Below, piece by piece: positions 21,303-30,684 of a stretch of 37,971 nucleotides of DNA. Under the pieces are notes generated by a model, which did not search any database, was not told the origin of the DNA, and saw nothing but the letters and a program-made list of their open reading frames with translations. The position numbers were made by a program, and so were the translations under genes. This DNA comes from Hofstenia miamia (lineage: Eukaryota > Xenacoelomorpha > Acoela): contig SCFE01000091.1 in assembly GCA_004352715.1 (NCBI GenBank), positions 1,009,470 to 1,047,440 of the forward strand. Reading direction: 5' to 3'. Positions within the stretch are counted from its first letter, which is position 1, and each line of letters begins with the position of its first letter.

Positions 21303-21996
21303 ATATATATATAAACTCAGAGCTATCTAAATTCTGGTTGATGTAAATTCTGTTCAATGTACATTCCTTTGTCTATGTAAATTTTGTTAAGTGTAATTTC
21401 TGTATGTAAACATAGTAATTATATATATGAATGTACTCTTTTAAATTGTATTTCAATTAGCATTTCATTTAGCTGAGATGATTTAAAATTTGGAATTGCA
21501 GCTACATGATTGTAAATATATGTCTAAAATGTGTCTCAGTTTGCACTTATTAAATATTTAACAATTTTTGATAGAAATTTAATTATTGTGTTAATATACA
21601 TTTGTATTTTGTACATTTTTATATTAGGGAGTATATTTTTGAAAATTATTTTGATTTTTTCATCTGCTAAATTTCATGATCAAACATTTTTATTTCCTTT
21701 TAGCAGTAATTGAAATTTGGCTTATTATTCTTTAAATATTTAAAATCATTTATTTTGCTGTAGATGTAGATTTAGCATAGCAACCATGAGTGGGCATCAG
21801 CTATCTCATACTACCTCTGCCTTTGAGCAATTAATGTTTGAATATATTAATTGATTGGTACTAATAATCTGGACAATCATAAGGATTTGGTCATTTCTCT
21901 TGCTTACTTATAGCAAATTACAGAAATTCATGTTATTCAACTGGTGAAAACACACCAAATTATTTGCATTCAAAAATATATGTGCATTTCAAAAAG
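21303..21996. other. AT-rich non-coding stretch
   Basis: Repeated short words GT(A/T)AATT(T/C)TGT near 21340-21400 suggest minor tandem slippage. Nothing else was recognised. Confidence 0.4.
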
Positions 21997-22068
21997 TGAT
22001 CTGGCAGGATTTGAACCTGTAATATTCTGAATTAAAAACATCTGTATTAGCTTAAACCCCAAACCTCA
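21997..22068 (-). ncRNA. tRNA-like remnant with B box (copy 5)
   Basis: On the minus strand the T arm CAGG-TTCAAAT-CCTG is intact (B box GGTTCAAATCC) and an A-box-like TGGGGTTTAAGC lies about 40 bases upstream. The expected 5' acceptor strand does not pair with CAGATCA. It is a decayed tRNA pseudogene or tRNA-derived SINE head, less complete than the cluster at 24.5-25.1 kb. Confidence 0.35.
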
Positions 22069-22830
22069 AAATACAGTAAGAATTGATAAACTAGCCCAAA
22101 CACAGCAAATATGTTAATATGGCAAAACAAATTATGCTAAATATTAGGAAAAATACAAAGCAAAATATATATTAGTGAAACAGTAAATTTTCTATTTTAT
22201 TCAGAAGACTGTTAAACATATTTTATATTCAAATGGAGAATGTCAATAACACATATTGGTACAATTATCTATTTGATATTACAAATTTTACTGATCTAAT
22301 TGAAATGGAAAACTAATCAAAATACAGGTTAAAGAAATAGATTTATTCATTAAAAATAAAATTACAAATTCATTAAAATTATTTCTCTAGCAGTCTTTAA
22401 TTTTTGGTGATATCAGACTTGGAGCAATTGATGTGGCATAAGTGATACACAAATGTTCAATTTTCGACACTTCAGTGTTTTTGAGTACTCAGAATGTTAA
22501 AAACTCAATCTCAAATAAGTTTGCTGAACTTGATCAGAAAAAATTAGAATTGAAATCATTAATACTTGAGCTTTAGCTCAATTGAAAATCTACTTGAAAA
22601 TATTTAAAAATGAAAATAATGTAAATCTTATTTTCTGTATTAGTCACAAATATATATTTTTTACTTATGAATTATTGTGCAATATATATATATATATATT
22701 TTACCCCCTGAAATCCTCAAAATTAGAAAAAACTTGACCAAATTAGCAATTTTCTTCAAAAAAATACTTGAACTCAAAATCACACTGAGTAACTTGAACT
22801 CAACTAAAAAACATTGCAAGCAACTCTTTG
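22069..22830. other. AT-rich stretch with coiled-coil-like short frames
   Basis: Two short + frames look slightly protein-like: about 22467-22575 (VKNSISNKFAELDQKKLELK) and 22707-22859 (EILKIRKNLTKLAIFFKKIL). Both are Leu/Lys-rich, as random AT-rich DNA often is. No splice structure joining them was established. Confidence 0.25.
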
Positions 22831-23250
22831 GGTTGGTTCTTAAATCCGTCAAATCATAGTCAGAATTTATCTTGCAACTTTCAGAAAAAGTCATTTTGTT
22901 TAAAATGATCTTAATTGGGACATTGCTTAAGAGGCATCTGGTTAAAATAGTAAATGTATGAGAAAGGCATTAAAATTACATTTCACTTGCTTCCTACATT
23001 TATAATTTTCTAAATTTTTCAAAGGTTTCACATTAATCAATTTCTTAATCTTCAAAAGCCATTTTAATATTTTTAAGTATTTTACTATTTACTGTATTGA
23101 TAATGCTTTTTGATTAATGCTATTGACTAAGAGTTATTTCCATAGTTACATCTTTTCTGACAATTGTAAGATGGCATCCTATATTCTTTCATAACGAATT
23201 CTTTCATAATGTTTATTAGAAAGATGGGACAGTGACATTGTCAGTGTCAT
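22831..23250 (+). repeat. Left copy of an interspersed repeat pair in inverted orientation
   Basis: Two blocks, 22831-22861 (GGTTGGTTCTTAAATC) and 23165-23250 (CTTTCATAATGTTTATTAGA, then GATGGGACAGTGACA), recur reverse-complemented at 25675-25788. The right copy lacks the 0.3 kb between the blocks. Confidence 0.65.
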
Positions 23251-24482
23251 CTACAAAGGCACTGTCAAATAGCCTTATTCATATTTAAATAACAATACAT
23301 TGGTTTGTTTATTACAAGCTAATGTGTTACATTTATAAAGTGTATTCATGTATATTATATATATATATATTTCCGATTTATATTTTAATTTTATTTTATA
23401 GTTTTGAAGACGTCTAGCATTCTTAATTCAATTGTATTAAACTTTGCCATATTTATAATGTTCTTCCGAGTTAACGTGCTATCCTTTCTATCAAATAAGT
23501 TGAGTTTTCTTTTCATTGTCAGAAGCATATTGAGAAGGCTGTTGTCCTTTTCTCTGATCTCCAAAATTTTTTATTTTGTATTGCACAAGCTCTATTTACT
23601 AGCATATGAACAGCAATATATTGAATACCACAAAATAGTGCAATCTTGTTATATTAAATAATCTGTTGTGTTAAAATTTAATCTGAGGCAACACAAAATA
23701 TTTAAATTTTCATTGAGACTAAAAATTTTCTTTTACTAGATAATATAGTTAAACTTCGGGCAAGCTTGTTGACAACAAACTTAGAAAGGAGATGCTTGTA
23801 ATGTCAATCACATTGTGCTCAACAACTTGTGAATAAGTTTTAAAACACTATTGGTTCTTAGAAAAGACTTTCAGGTTGTTCTGTTTATTTTTCCAACTTT
23901 AGCCTGATCTGCTTTTATCTTGCCCTGACTCATCTCTGCATATAGCCTAAGCTTACTGTAGTAGATGGAAGAACTATTTGTAATTACTATTATAAAAGCC
24001 ATACACATTAGCATATTGAACAATATACATATGAATCTAGGATAGTAGGAAATGAATTCAGCTTAAAAGCTATTAAATACTGTACTATTTGATTTGGCAT
24101 GTTTATGCTGCATACAGATTTATACCTCTTTAGACATACACCATTCATTCATCATATTGTTTGTTCTAATGCAAGATAAAATTTGCAGTCATCTCAATGG
24201 AAAAAAACATTTTTTTACGAAATAACATATAACGATCCACCAAAAAACATTGGTAATGTTTTAGTTTGTAATATTATTAGAAATCACACATTCAGCTCTA
24301 GATACTGACACACCAAATGATTTTTTCTCAATACTCCCTTGGTCATGGCTTTGTTTGCTTCTTATTTCATATCATGAAATTTAATGCTTAGATTTATTTT
24401 TAAATATAGCATTGTTCTGTTCTCTTGTTTACGATTGTAAGTTTTAAAATACCTTTTGCTATCTGATTACATACTATATTAT
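23251..24482. other. AT-rich stretch between repeats
   Basis: An 85-codon hydrophobic + frame at 23404-23661 follows a pyrimidine-rich tract ending TTTTATAG, which would serve as a splice acceptor. The opposite strand also reads as a plausible helix (MKRKLNLFDRKDSTL) over 23400-23560. Neither is recognised. I treat both as unproven. Confidence 0.3.
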
Positions 24483-24550
24483 TGAACAGTAGTGGAAGGA
24501 TAACACACTCATTGTAATGAGAGATTGCTAGTTCGAGTCTAGCCTGTTCA
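24483..24550 (+). ncRNA. tRNA-like sequence (copy 1)
   Basis: 68 bases fold as a cloverleaf. The acceptor TGAACAG/CTGTTCA is 7 perfect pairs. The D arm is GTG/CAC with a loop containing GG. The T arm GCTAG-TTCGAGT-CTAGC is perfect with a canonical T loop, and the variable region AGATT is 5 bases. The anticodon arm CTCA-TTGTAA-TGAG is about 3 bases shorter than normal, so decoding is doubtful. It aligns along its whole length with copy 2 at 25000-25070. Confidence 0.55.
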
Positions 24551-24716
24551 ATATAATTTTACACTTATGATAACATTTTTAAAGTACTGTGGAGATTTTA
24601 ACCTTAAATTTATAGTGCATTGGACTTCTTAACTGTAATTCTATTTAAACTTTGTGTGTTTGATGAGTTTCTGTATAAAACGTATAATTTTTGAAGGTTT
24701 TGAGGATTTATAATTC

Positions 24717-24787
24717 TGATTTGTGGTGTAGCAATAACACAGCTGTAAATTTGTACAGACGATGTGTGTTCAAATCCCTCTGAATCA
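24717..24787 (+). ncRNA. tRNA-like sequence (copy 3)
   Basis: 71 bases. Acceptor TGATTTG/TGAATCA pairs fully if two G-T wobbles are allowed. D arm GTGT/ACAC has a 7-base loop. Anticodon arm CTGTA-AATTTG-TACAG has a 6-base loop. B box is GTTCAAATCC, but the T stem has two mismatches. It belongs to the same family as 11810-11880. Confidence 0.45.
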
Positions 24788-24999
24788 ATGAGGTATTGTT
24801 GCATTAATTGCTTCCATTTCATGTATCAATATATATGCATCAAACTAATGATCTATAGTAAATACTCTATAGGCAAATGCAAGTGCACTAATGTTATAAT
24901 TTAGAAAAGGCACATTGCATACTTCATCTGGTGTTATTCAGAAACAATTCTACATGTGTAGGCATGAATATTAATATTACCTTAATTATTGTTTAGCAA

Positions 25000-25070
25000 T
25001 GAACACACTGGATTCAAACCAGTAACATCTCAATAAAAATTGAGTGTGATTCCAATTTCACCAGTGTTCA
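25000..25070 (-). ncRNA. tRNA-like sequence (copy 2)
   Basis: 71 bases on the minus strand. Acceptor TGAACAC/GTGTTCA is 7 perfect pairs. A-box-like TGGTGAAATTGG gives D arm GTG/CAC with GG in the loop. Anticodon arm CTCAA-TTTTTA-TTGAG has a 6-base loop. T arm ACTGG-TTTGAAT-CCAGT is perfect, with B box GGTTTGAATCC. Compared with copy 1, four stem pairs differ and every change keeps pairing. It is either a tRNA of unusual anticodon arm, a pseudogene of a distinct tRNA, or a SINE head. Confidence 0.55.
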
Positions 25071-25674
25071 TTTTAAATATAATTTCAAATAGTCAATTTA
25101 TTAAAATTCAACATTAATTTAGATGTAATTAATATAGCTATGTACAAAATGTAGCTTGCACCTGTAGAATTATCTTTTAAACATAAACGGATTATCATAA
25201 TAAAATGTGGGTGGCTACATACCCTTTCATATTAGTGAGAGTAACTAAACTGAACATAGATTTAGAAGGCCATATTCACAAAATAAATGTCACTAAATTT
25301 GACTTCCCAATAATTAAAACTTAATGAAATAATTAGAATTGCGATAAATTTATTACACATTGACCATTCTAGTACAAAGTTTCAAATCATAGTTGCTTAA
25401 ACAAAATTCAAAATTATTAAACAAGAAATTCTGTACACATGCAAAACCTACCAAAGAAATATTTAGGTAATGGCGATAAAATAGATCTATTCACTGCAAT
25501 AGAAAATAATGTTTATAATTCACAAAAAATTTATATTATGCGATACCTTTGGTCAAACGTTTTAATGATCACCACAAATGTGAACTTTGTGCACAAATTC
25601 TAAGCATGTTTTAAGGTCTAAACTTTGTAAAAGATGCATAAATGACCAGTTTATCTTGTAAATAAACCGTAAAT
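25071..25674. other. Non-coding stretch with rising CpG content
   Basis: No coding frame recognised. From about 25.4 kb on CpG dinucleotides become common (for example near 25463 and 25540), unlike the preceding 25 kb. Confidence 0.4.
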
Positions 25675-25788
25675 GACAATTGTCACTGTCCCATGTTTCT
25701 AATAGACATTATGAAAGATTTCGTTAGGAAAGATTATTCAACATCAACACCTTGTAAGATTATGAATTGACAGATTTAAGAACCAACC
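25675..25788 (-). repeat. Right copy of the inverted interspersed repeat
   Basis: The reverse complement matches 22831-22861 and 23165-23250 in order, with about 0.3 kb missing between the blocks. Copies are about 85 percent alike by eye. Confidence 0.65.
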
Positions 25789-25862
25789 AACTCTTTGTTT
25801 ATATTTTTGAATTCTTGCAGTTTGACGCATTGATTTGAGGCATGCAACAAGGGTGCGCTATA

Positions 25863-27123
25863 ATTTGTTCCAACGTAAAATGTTCCAATTTGTCCCTTTA
25901 ACGTAAATTTGTGGACATTTCATAATAATGCAAAATTAATAATGGTTATAAATTAGATATTGACGTTTCTGAGAAAATTGGTTTTGCAATTTAGATCGAG
26001 AAAAATCGTAATGAGAGTTGCTACTGCTAATTTAACGAAAGTTCTCTGTTAGCTGATTTAGATTTACAATGTTAGCGATCGAAAATAACAAACAATCAAA
26101 GAAATTTAATATATAATGCACTGAAAAGCTACATTTCATAGTTAGTCATTTTAATTTCAATGGTTATCTTCTAATTGTTTTATTATGGAATCGAATTCAA
26201 ATTTTTGGTGTATGAATGAACACTACTACTTAAATTATGTCTTGTAGAGTATCGTAATTGATTGCAAGCTGATGGCAGCAAATGCATCCATCCTAGTGTG
26301 TATCCTTGAAGAACCTTATATGGTTTTTCATTGACGTATGCTCGGACTTAATTGTATTTCAACATTAAAAGGTAAATTTTCTGTTAATTGACATTTTATT
26401 GATAAAATAGCATGTAGAACGCAAACGAATATTAATATCATACAACAGTTTGCGGTGTTCGAAATATTTAATCTCAACTGTGAATAAGCTAGATTTGTGG
26501 TTAAAAATTATTGGATAAATATTGAAAAACACGAAAATGGCGCTAGTAAACCAATTTTGTCTATAACATTATTTCGCTATACTTGTTAATATGAATTTAA
26601 AAAATTTTTTCTTACATGTAATGCAAACAAACAGTAACTAAAAAAATATATTTACAGCGTTTGTAACATCTGAATCATTTAATGTTTACGGAGATTCGGT
26701 AGGAGTCTGACCTACTATTTCCATACATAAGTATGGCTGTGTTATTTACACTACGAATCTTCAAGTAAATAAATAAATAATAAAATTGAAATTCAAATTG
26801 AATATTGACAATACAATAAACCGTAACTGCTACTAAAAGACTATTTATCAATAATGGACGTTAACGTAGATGCTATTTAAGTTACGATATATTTCAAGTT
26901 TATTACCACAAACAGTATAGATTACTAAACAAAAATAACACAATGGTTCACGAAAGGTCTAACAAATTTATTATCAACGTGCAATTTAATGCTAAATTAA
27001 TCCCATTCTCAGAATCTTCAATTCAATATCCAATTTACCACATTGGTTAATTTTGCCTTAATATTAAATGTCTATAAATGTGAATTAAAGGGACATTTTG
27101 GAACATTTTACGTTGGAACAAAT
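25863..27123. mobile_element. 1.26 kb terminal-inverted-repeat element abutting the HAUS5-like gene
   Basis: The left end starts ATTTGTTCCAACGTAAAA and the right end is its exact reverse complement. The first 26 bases are identical and, after two mismatches, another 11 bases match (TGTCCCTTTAA). Looser similarity continues for about 120-150 bases. A TA dinucleotide flanks both ends (25861-25862 and 27124-27125), fitting a TA target-site duplication as in Tc1/mariner-type elements. The interior has no transposase frame, so it is non-autonomous. The right end is followed after 6 bases by the ATG of the gene. The element retains many CpG sites. Confidence 0.85.
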
Positions 27124-27129
27124 TAAGTG

Positions 27130-28860
27130 ATGCCGAAACAAGCTCCTTATGATGTAACCGAAGTCAAAGTTCTATATAAAAAACTTTTTGGATTATATAT
27201 AACTAAGAGCCAAGAAAAGGTTCTAGTTAAAATAGACTGCTTTGTATACTTTCTCAAAAAGTTTTTGACTTATTTACAGTTTCGATCAAACAAAGAATTA
27301 GTGAACCTTAACATTAAATATTATTGCTTAAAGGAATCCTTACGTAAATCTGCTACATTGAGCTCGGATTCATTGCTAGCTTTAAAAAATGAAAATCGTA
27401 GTCTTCATGAAAAGTTTAACAAATTAGATGCTGCTGTCCTCAACTCCTCAAATCTTTTGCAAAAGTCTGATTTTGAAATACAAGATTTGTTAAAGGCTAT
27501 CGATTCCAAATCTTTCAAAATCAATCTATATGCTGCTTTTAGTCATATATGCAACGGATTTAATTCAAGATGTTCTAATTTTTTGCAGAATTCTGCAGGA
27601 CTTTGCTCTAGTTTACGAAGAAAAAGTAATTATGATGGGTCATTAAATATTTCCGAAGTACTTACTTTTTTTGCGGATGAATTCAAACGAACTCCTGAAC
27701 TGGATACTAGTCGCATTCCAAGCAATGTGTCAAATTATATCAATTTAGCTAATGGCAAAGCATATGTTAATAATTTATCCAGACAGTCATTAATGTTTAA
27801 CCAGAAATTCTTAAAATCTATGCAAAGCTTGAAGTGCTGTGAAGTAAATACTTCGCAAACTGTTAACCATAACATGCAAGATTTTATTTGCAAGCATTTA
27901 TCAAAGAATAAATATAAATATGTTGAATTCTTTTTTCGTGAACGACATAACCGTCGTAGATTTGCAAAAGTGGAAGAAGAAATTGGTTTTATTAAGCAGG
28001 CCATAACCTCGATATTAAATTCATCCCATATAAGCGCAAGGGAAAAACAATGTATGTTATTGCATTTAGAAATTCATCAAATTTATTTTAGTGAAGCTAT
28101 TGCGTGGTTAAAAAAAGTGATTAGCACAATTAGAAAAGAAAACCTAGATCTTCGAACACATTGTAAAAAGATGGATGAAATAAATAAGAGGATCAACACA
28201 TTTCCTTTAATTCTTAATAAAAATAGCAAGCATATTGAATTACTTATTAAGCACAATAAATTTTGTGAAACGATGTTAGTTGAAAGGCCACGCAATATTG
28301 CAAAGAACTTAAATGAATTTTCGCATTCTTCACTTCCATATTTAATAAATCCTAATGTTGCTAGTTTATTAGATTCTATTAGTGTTAATGATGATTACCA
28401 ATATTTAGTGTGCTTGAATGCGTTTTTAAAGTTAAGGAATTCTTCTTTTGTACAAGTTAATTATCTCTACGCTCACTTACCATTTTATGCCGATGCAAAT
28501 GTGAGTGTATCACGGACCTTCTTGACAGTTGTTTTGGTTTACTTAACGAAAATATCACACCAAAGCACACAGTGTCTTTCTATAGCCCCACGATCACTTT
28601 CAAGTATTGATGAATTGATTTCAAATTTAATTTCAAGTATTAATGTTTATCATGAAAGATCGGTAAATATTTTTTCACTCTCAATTCCTAAACTTCAAAA
28701 CTTGTTAAAAGTTACTCCGAATACTTTTGCAAAATTATTTGATGAGGTCACAAAAGATTTGGATATATGTATCGATCAACCAGGTCAATACTCTGTACCA
28801 TGGATAAAAGTACTTTCTTTGTCAGTTCGAGATGCTCGCAAGAGATTGACGATGTTGTAA
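27130..28860 (+). CDS. HAUS5: HAUS augmin-like complex subunit 5 homologue, divergent, single exon
   Basis: 576 codons from ATG 27130 to TAA 28858. An in-frame TAA at 27124 sits just upstream, so this is the first usable ATG (G at -3). HAUS5 is part of augmin, the eight-subunit complex that recruits gamma-tubulin rings to existing spindle microtubules. Residues 10-66 follow the HAUS5 N-terminal helical module. A mostly helical/coiled middle leads to ELLIKHNKFCETML (residues 370-383), matching the vertebrate LLIKGN region, then RPRN and a run to P403. The C-terminus has DQPGQYSVPWIK (residues 549-560), as in vertebrate WEQPGQ followed by a Trp region. Length (about 630 in human) and spacing agree. 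The gene has no intron, unlike vertebrate HAUS5. Comparison is from memory, so the family call needs a profile search. Confidence 0.65.
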   Translation: MPKQAPYDVTEVKVLYKKLFGLYITKSQEKVLVKIDCFVYFLKKFLTYLQFRSNKELVNLNIKYYCLKESLRKSATLSSDSLLALKNENRSLHEKFNKLDAAVLNSSNLLQKSDFEIQDLLKAIDSKSFKINLYAAFSHICNGFNSRCSNFLQNSAGLCSSLRRKSNYDGSLNISEVLTFFADEFKRTPELDTSRIPSNVSNYINLANGKAYVNNLSRQSLMFNQKFLKSMQSLKCCEVNTSQTVNHNMQDFICKHLSKNKYKYVEFFFRERHNRRRFAKVEEEIGFIKQAITSILNSSHISAREKQCMLLHLEIHQIYFSEAIAWLKKVISTIRKENLDLRTHCKKMDEINKRINTFPLILNKNSKHIELLIKHNKFCETMLVERPRNIAKNLNEFSHSSLPYLINPNVASLLDSISVNDDYQYLVCLNAFLKLRNSSFVQVNYLYAHLPFYADANVSVSRTFLTVVLVYLTKISHQSTQCLSIAPRSLSSIDELISNLISSINVYHERSVNIFSLSIPKLQNLLKVTPNTFAKLFDEVTKDLDICIDQPGQYSVPWIKVLSLSVRDARKRLTML

Positions 28861-29374
28861 AAGACTATTTTGTCATGGTTAAATGTTTGTGTTTGTCAGA
28901 AAAAAAATTTTTAAAATTTAATTCAACAGTATTTCTGTATTTTCAAATAATTTAAAATGAAAATCGCAATGACTGGTTGGAAGCAAATAGTTTCTAATGC
29001 ATTTAAGGAATTGAACTTTACATTTTTTAGAATAATTGCTCCACTTTTATGGATAGAGCTACTATTTTCCAAAAATCCTACAATTTCAAAGCTCTGCTTT
29101 CAGAAGTTTTTATGCAATTCAACTTAGAATTCAACTCAAATTGTGTAAAAATTTAATATTTTTCATCAAATGGTTCTATTGCTTTATGGGATTAAATATA
29201 CATCTAAAATCAAACTAATTGAATTGGTGAAGTTTAAATGGAGAATGTTTGCATTCCAAAAATTTCTTTTAAAGTTGGTTGCTTTAATTGTGCAGTAGAA
29301 GGGCCTTTGGTTACGTAAATGACTGACAAATATTGGGTTAACAACAACGATGAAGCCTATGGAAGCAGTTCATT
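28861..29374. other. 3' flank of the HAUS5-like gene
   Basis: No AATAAA lies close to the stop. ATTAAA near 29190 is the nearest usable polyadenylation-like hexamer. No A-tail or target-site duplication that would mark a retrocopy was seen. Confidence 0.4.
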
Positions 29375-29412
29375 ACATTAGCCCTATTTAGGTTTGGCTA
29401 ATTTACCCTCAC
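29375..29412. repeat. Left arm of a short inverted repeat flanking the MITE
   Basis: TAGCCCTATTTAGGTTTGGC and TAATTTACCCT resemble the reverse complement of about 29990-30055 (ACCCTATTTAGATTAGGC, GGTAAATTACCCTTA). The two arms surround the element at 29657-29831. Confidence 0.45.
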
Positions 29413-29656
29413 CCTCGCACATATTGCATTATGAAAAATTGAGTTGGGCCGAAGATGGATCGATTTGTTACTCCAAAAAAAATTTATGGACTGTTTCTTG
29501 AATGGAAGTAGAATTTTGTATTATTTTAAATCTATTCTTATCCCTTCCATTGGCATTATTTTGAGTATGGCTTGTCTGTGAATTGGTATACATGTACTTA
29601 ATTATGATCAAGAAAAATTTTTTTGCTTTTTCAGCTGGTGGCAAGTGTGTACTTAA

Positions 29657-29831
29657 GGCCATGGTTGAACTAGTGATTGGTTCAAAGGTGATCTATCGCA
29701 TTTGAAAGACTTGCACGTCTAACCACCCGAAATTTGATGTCACATCGCTAATTATCTTGGGTAGTTAAACGCGCGATTCAATCAAAATGTGATATATTAC
29801 TTTTAAACCAATCACTAGTCTAACCGTTGCC
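29657..29831. mobile_element. 175-bp palindromic MITE, PIF/Harbinger-like
   Basis: The ends are inverted repeats: GGCCATGGTTGAACTAGTGA on the left against GGCAACGGTTAGACTAGTGA on the right, continuing with ATTGGTT and further matches so that nearly the whole element folds into one hairpin centred near 29743. TAA flanks both ends (29654-29656 and 29832-29834), the 3-bp TWA target duplication typical of PIF/Harbinger. The GGCC-type end fits too. There is no coding capacity. It is the best-defined element in the window. Confidence 0.85.
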
Positions 29832-29989
29832 TAAACTTACAAAAAACCATACCCAACTCTAAAAAGTGCTGAGGTCAGCAAGAAAAATTTGCCTGATATT
29901 TGATAAATGATAACTGTTTGTAAAAGCTAATGTTCAGGCTTACTACATGCAAAAATATAGACTGATTGGGTCACTAGAACGAAAAATTA

Positions 29990-30055
29990 GTAAGGGTAAT
30001 TTACCAAACATTAACCCTTTATGTATGTCAAAAAGCCTAATCTAAATAGGGTTAA
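29990..30055. repeat. Right arm of the inverted repeat flanking the MITE
   Basis: Partner of 29375-29412 in opposite orientation, with a 25-base insertion relative to it. Confidence 0.45.
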
Positions 30056-30684
30056 TATTTATAAGCCTTATTTTAAGTCAAATATTTTAATTAATAGAAT
30101 TGAAGTCTTTCAAAATCTAAACAAGCAGTAATGCCCTCCATTTCTCAGTGGTATTTAATAATGTCTTTTTTAAATTTAAGATTATATACTTATATAATTT
30201 TACTAGAAGTGAAACCAATAAAATTCATGTTATAATGTATTTTATTCTCAATTAGGGGACATAGTAATTCCCAATATTAAAAAGGTTTTGCTTATTTTAA
30301 CAACAAGCTATGGTCAGAATCCTTACTGTCATAGTTTCAGTAATTAAATCACGACTTAGTGGCTGTAAGCCTAACTTTTGTTTTAGCTTGAAATCTGAAA
30401 TTAAACAATAATTAGTGTTATTCAATGTCAGTATAAGTTCAGATAATGTGGCATAATGACATTTCTACTTGCTTGAAACTTTCATTATTTCATCTAACTA
30501 CCATTTCATTTTATTATTACGAATTTTTTCCAATTGAAATTTGGCAAAGTGAAAACGATGCTATTTATATTTTAGTTTGAATTTCTGCTAATTTTGAAAT
30601 GTGGTAAAATTGAAACAGAAACCGATTTTGTACCTGCTTTATTATCACAGTATTCTTTTGTTTTCAGTTACCAGCCGCTCTACA
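30056..30684. other. AT-rich non-coding stretch
   Basis: Nothing recognised. Confidence 0.45.

Noticed and set aside
27127-27129. GTG as the start of the HAUS5-like gene
   Set aside because: Nuclear genes rarely start at GTG, and an ATG follows directly at 27130.
27735-28295. Minus-strand frames inside the HAUS5-like gene
   Set aside because: They are shadows of the long + frame.
27130-28860. Long ORF as a transposase or other element protein
   Set aside because: No DDE, zinc-finger or polymerase motif is seen; the helical pattern and terminal motifs fit HAUS5 better.
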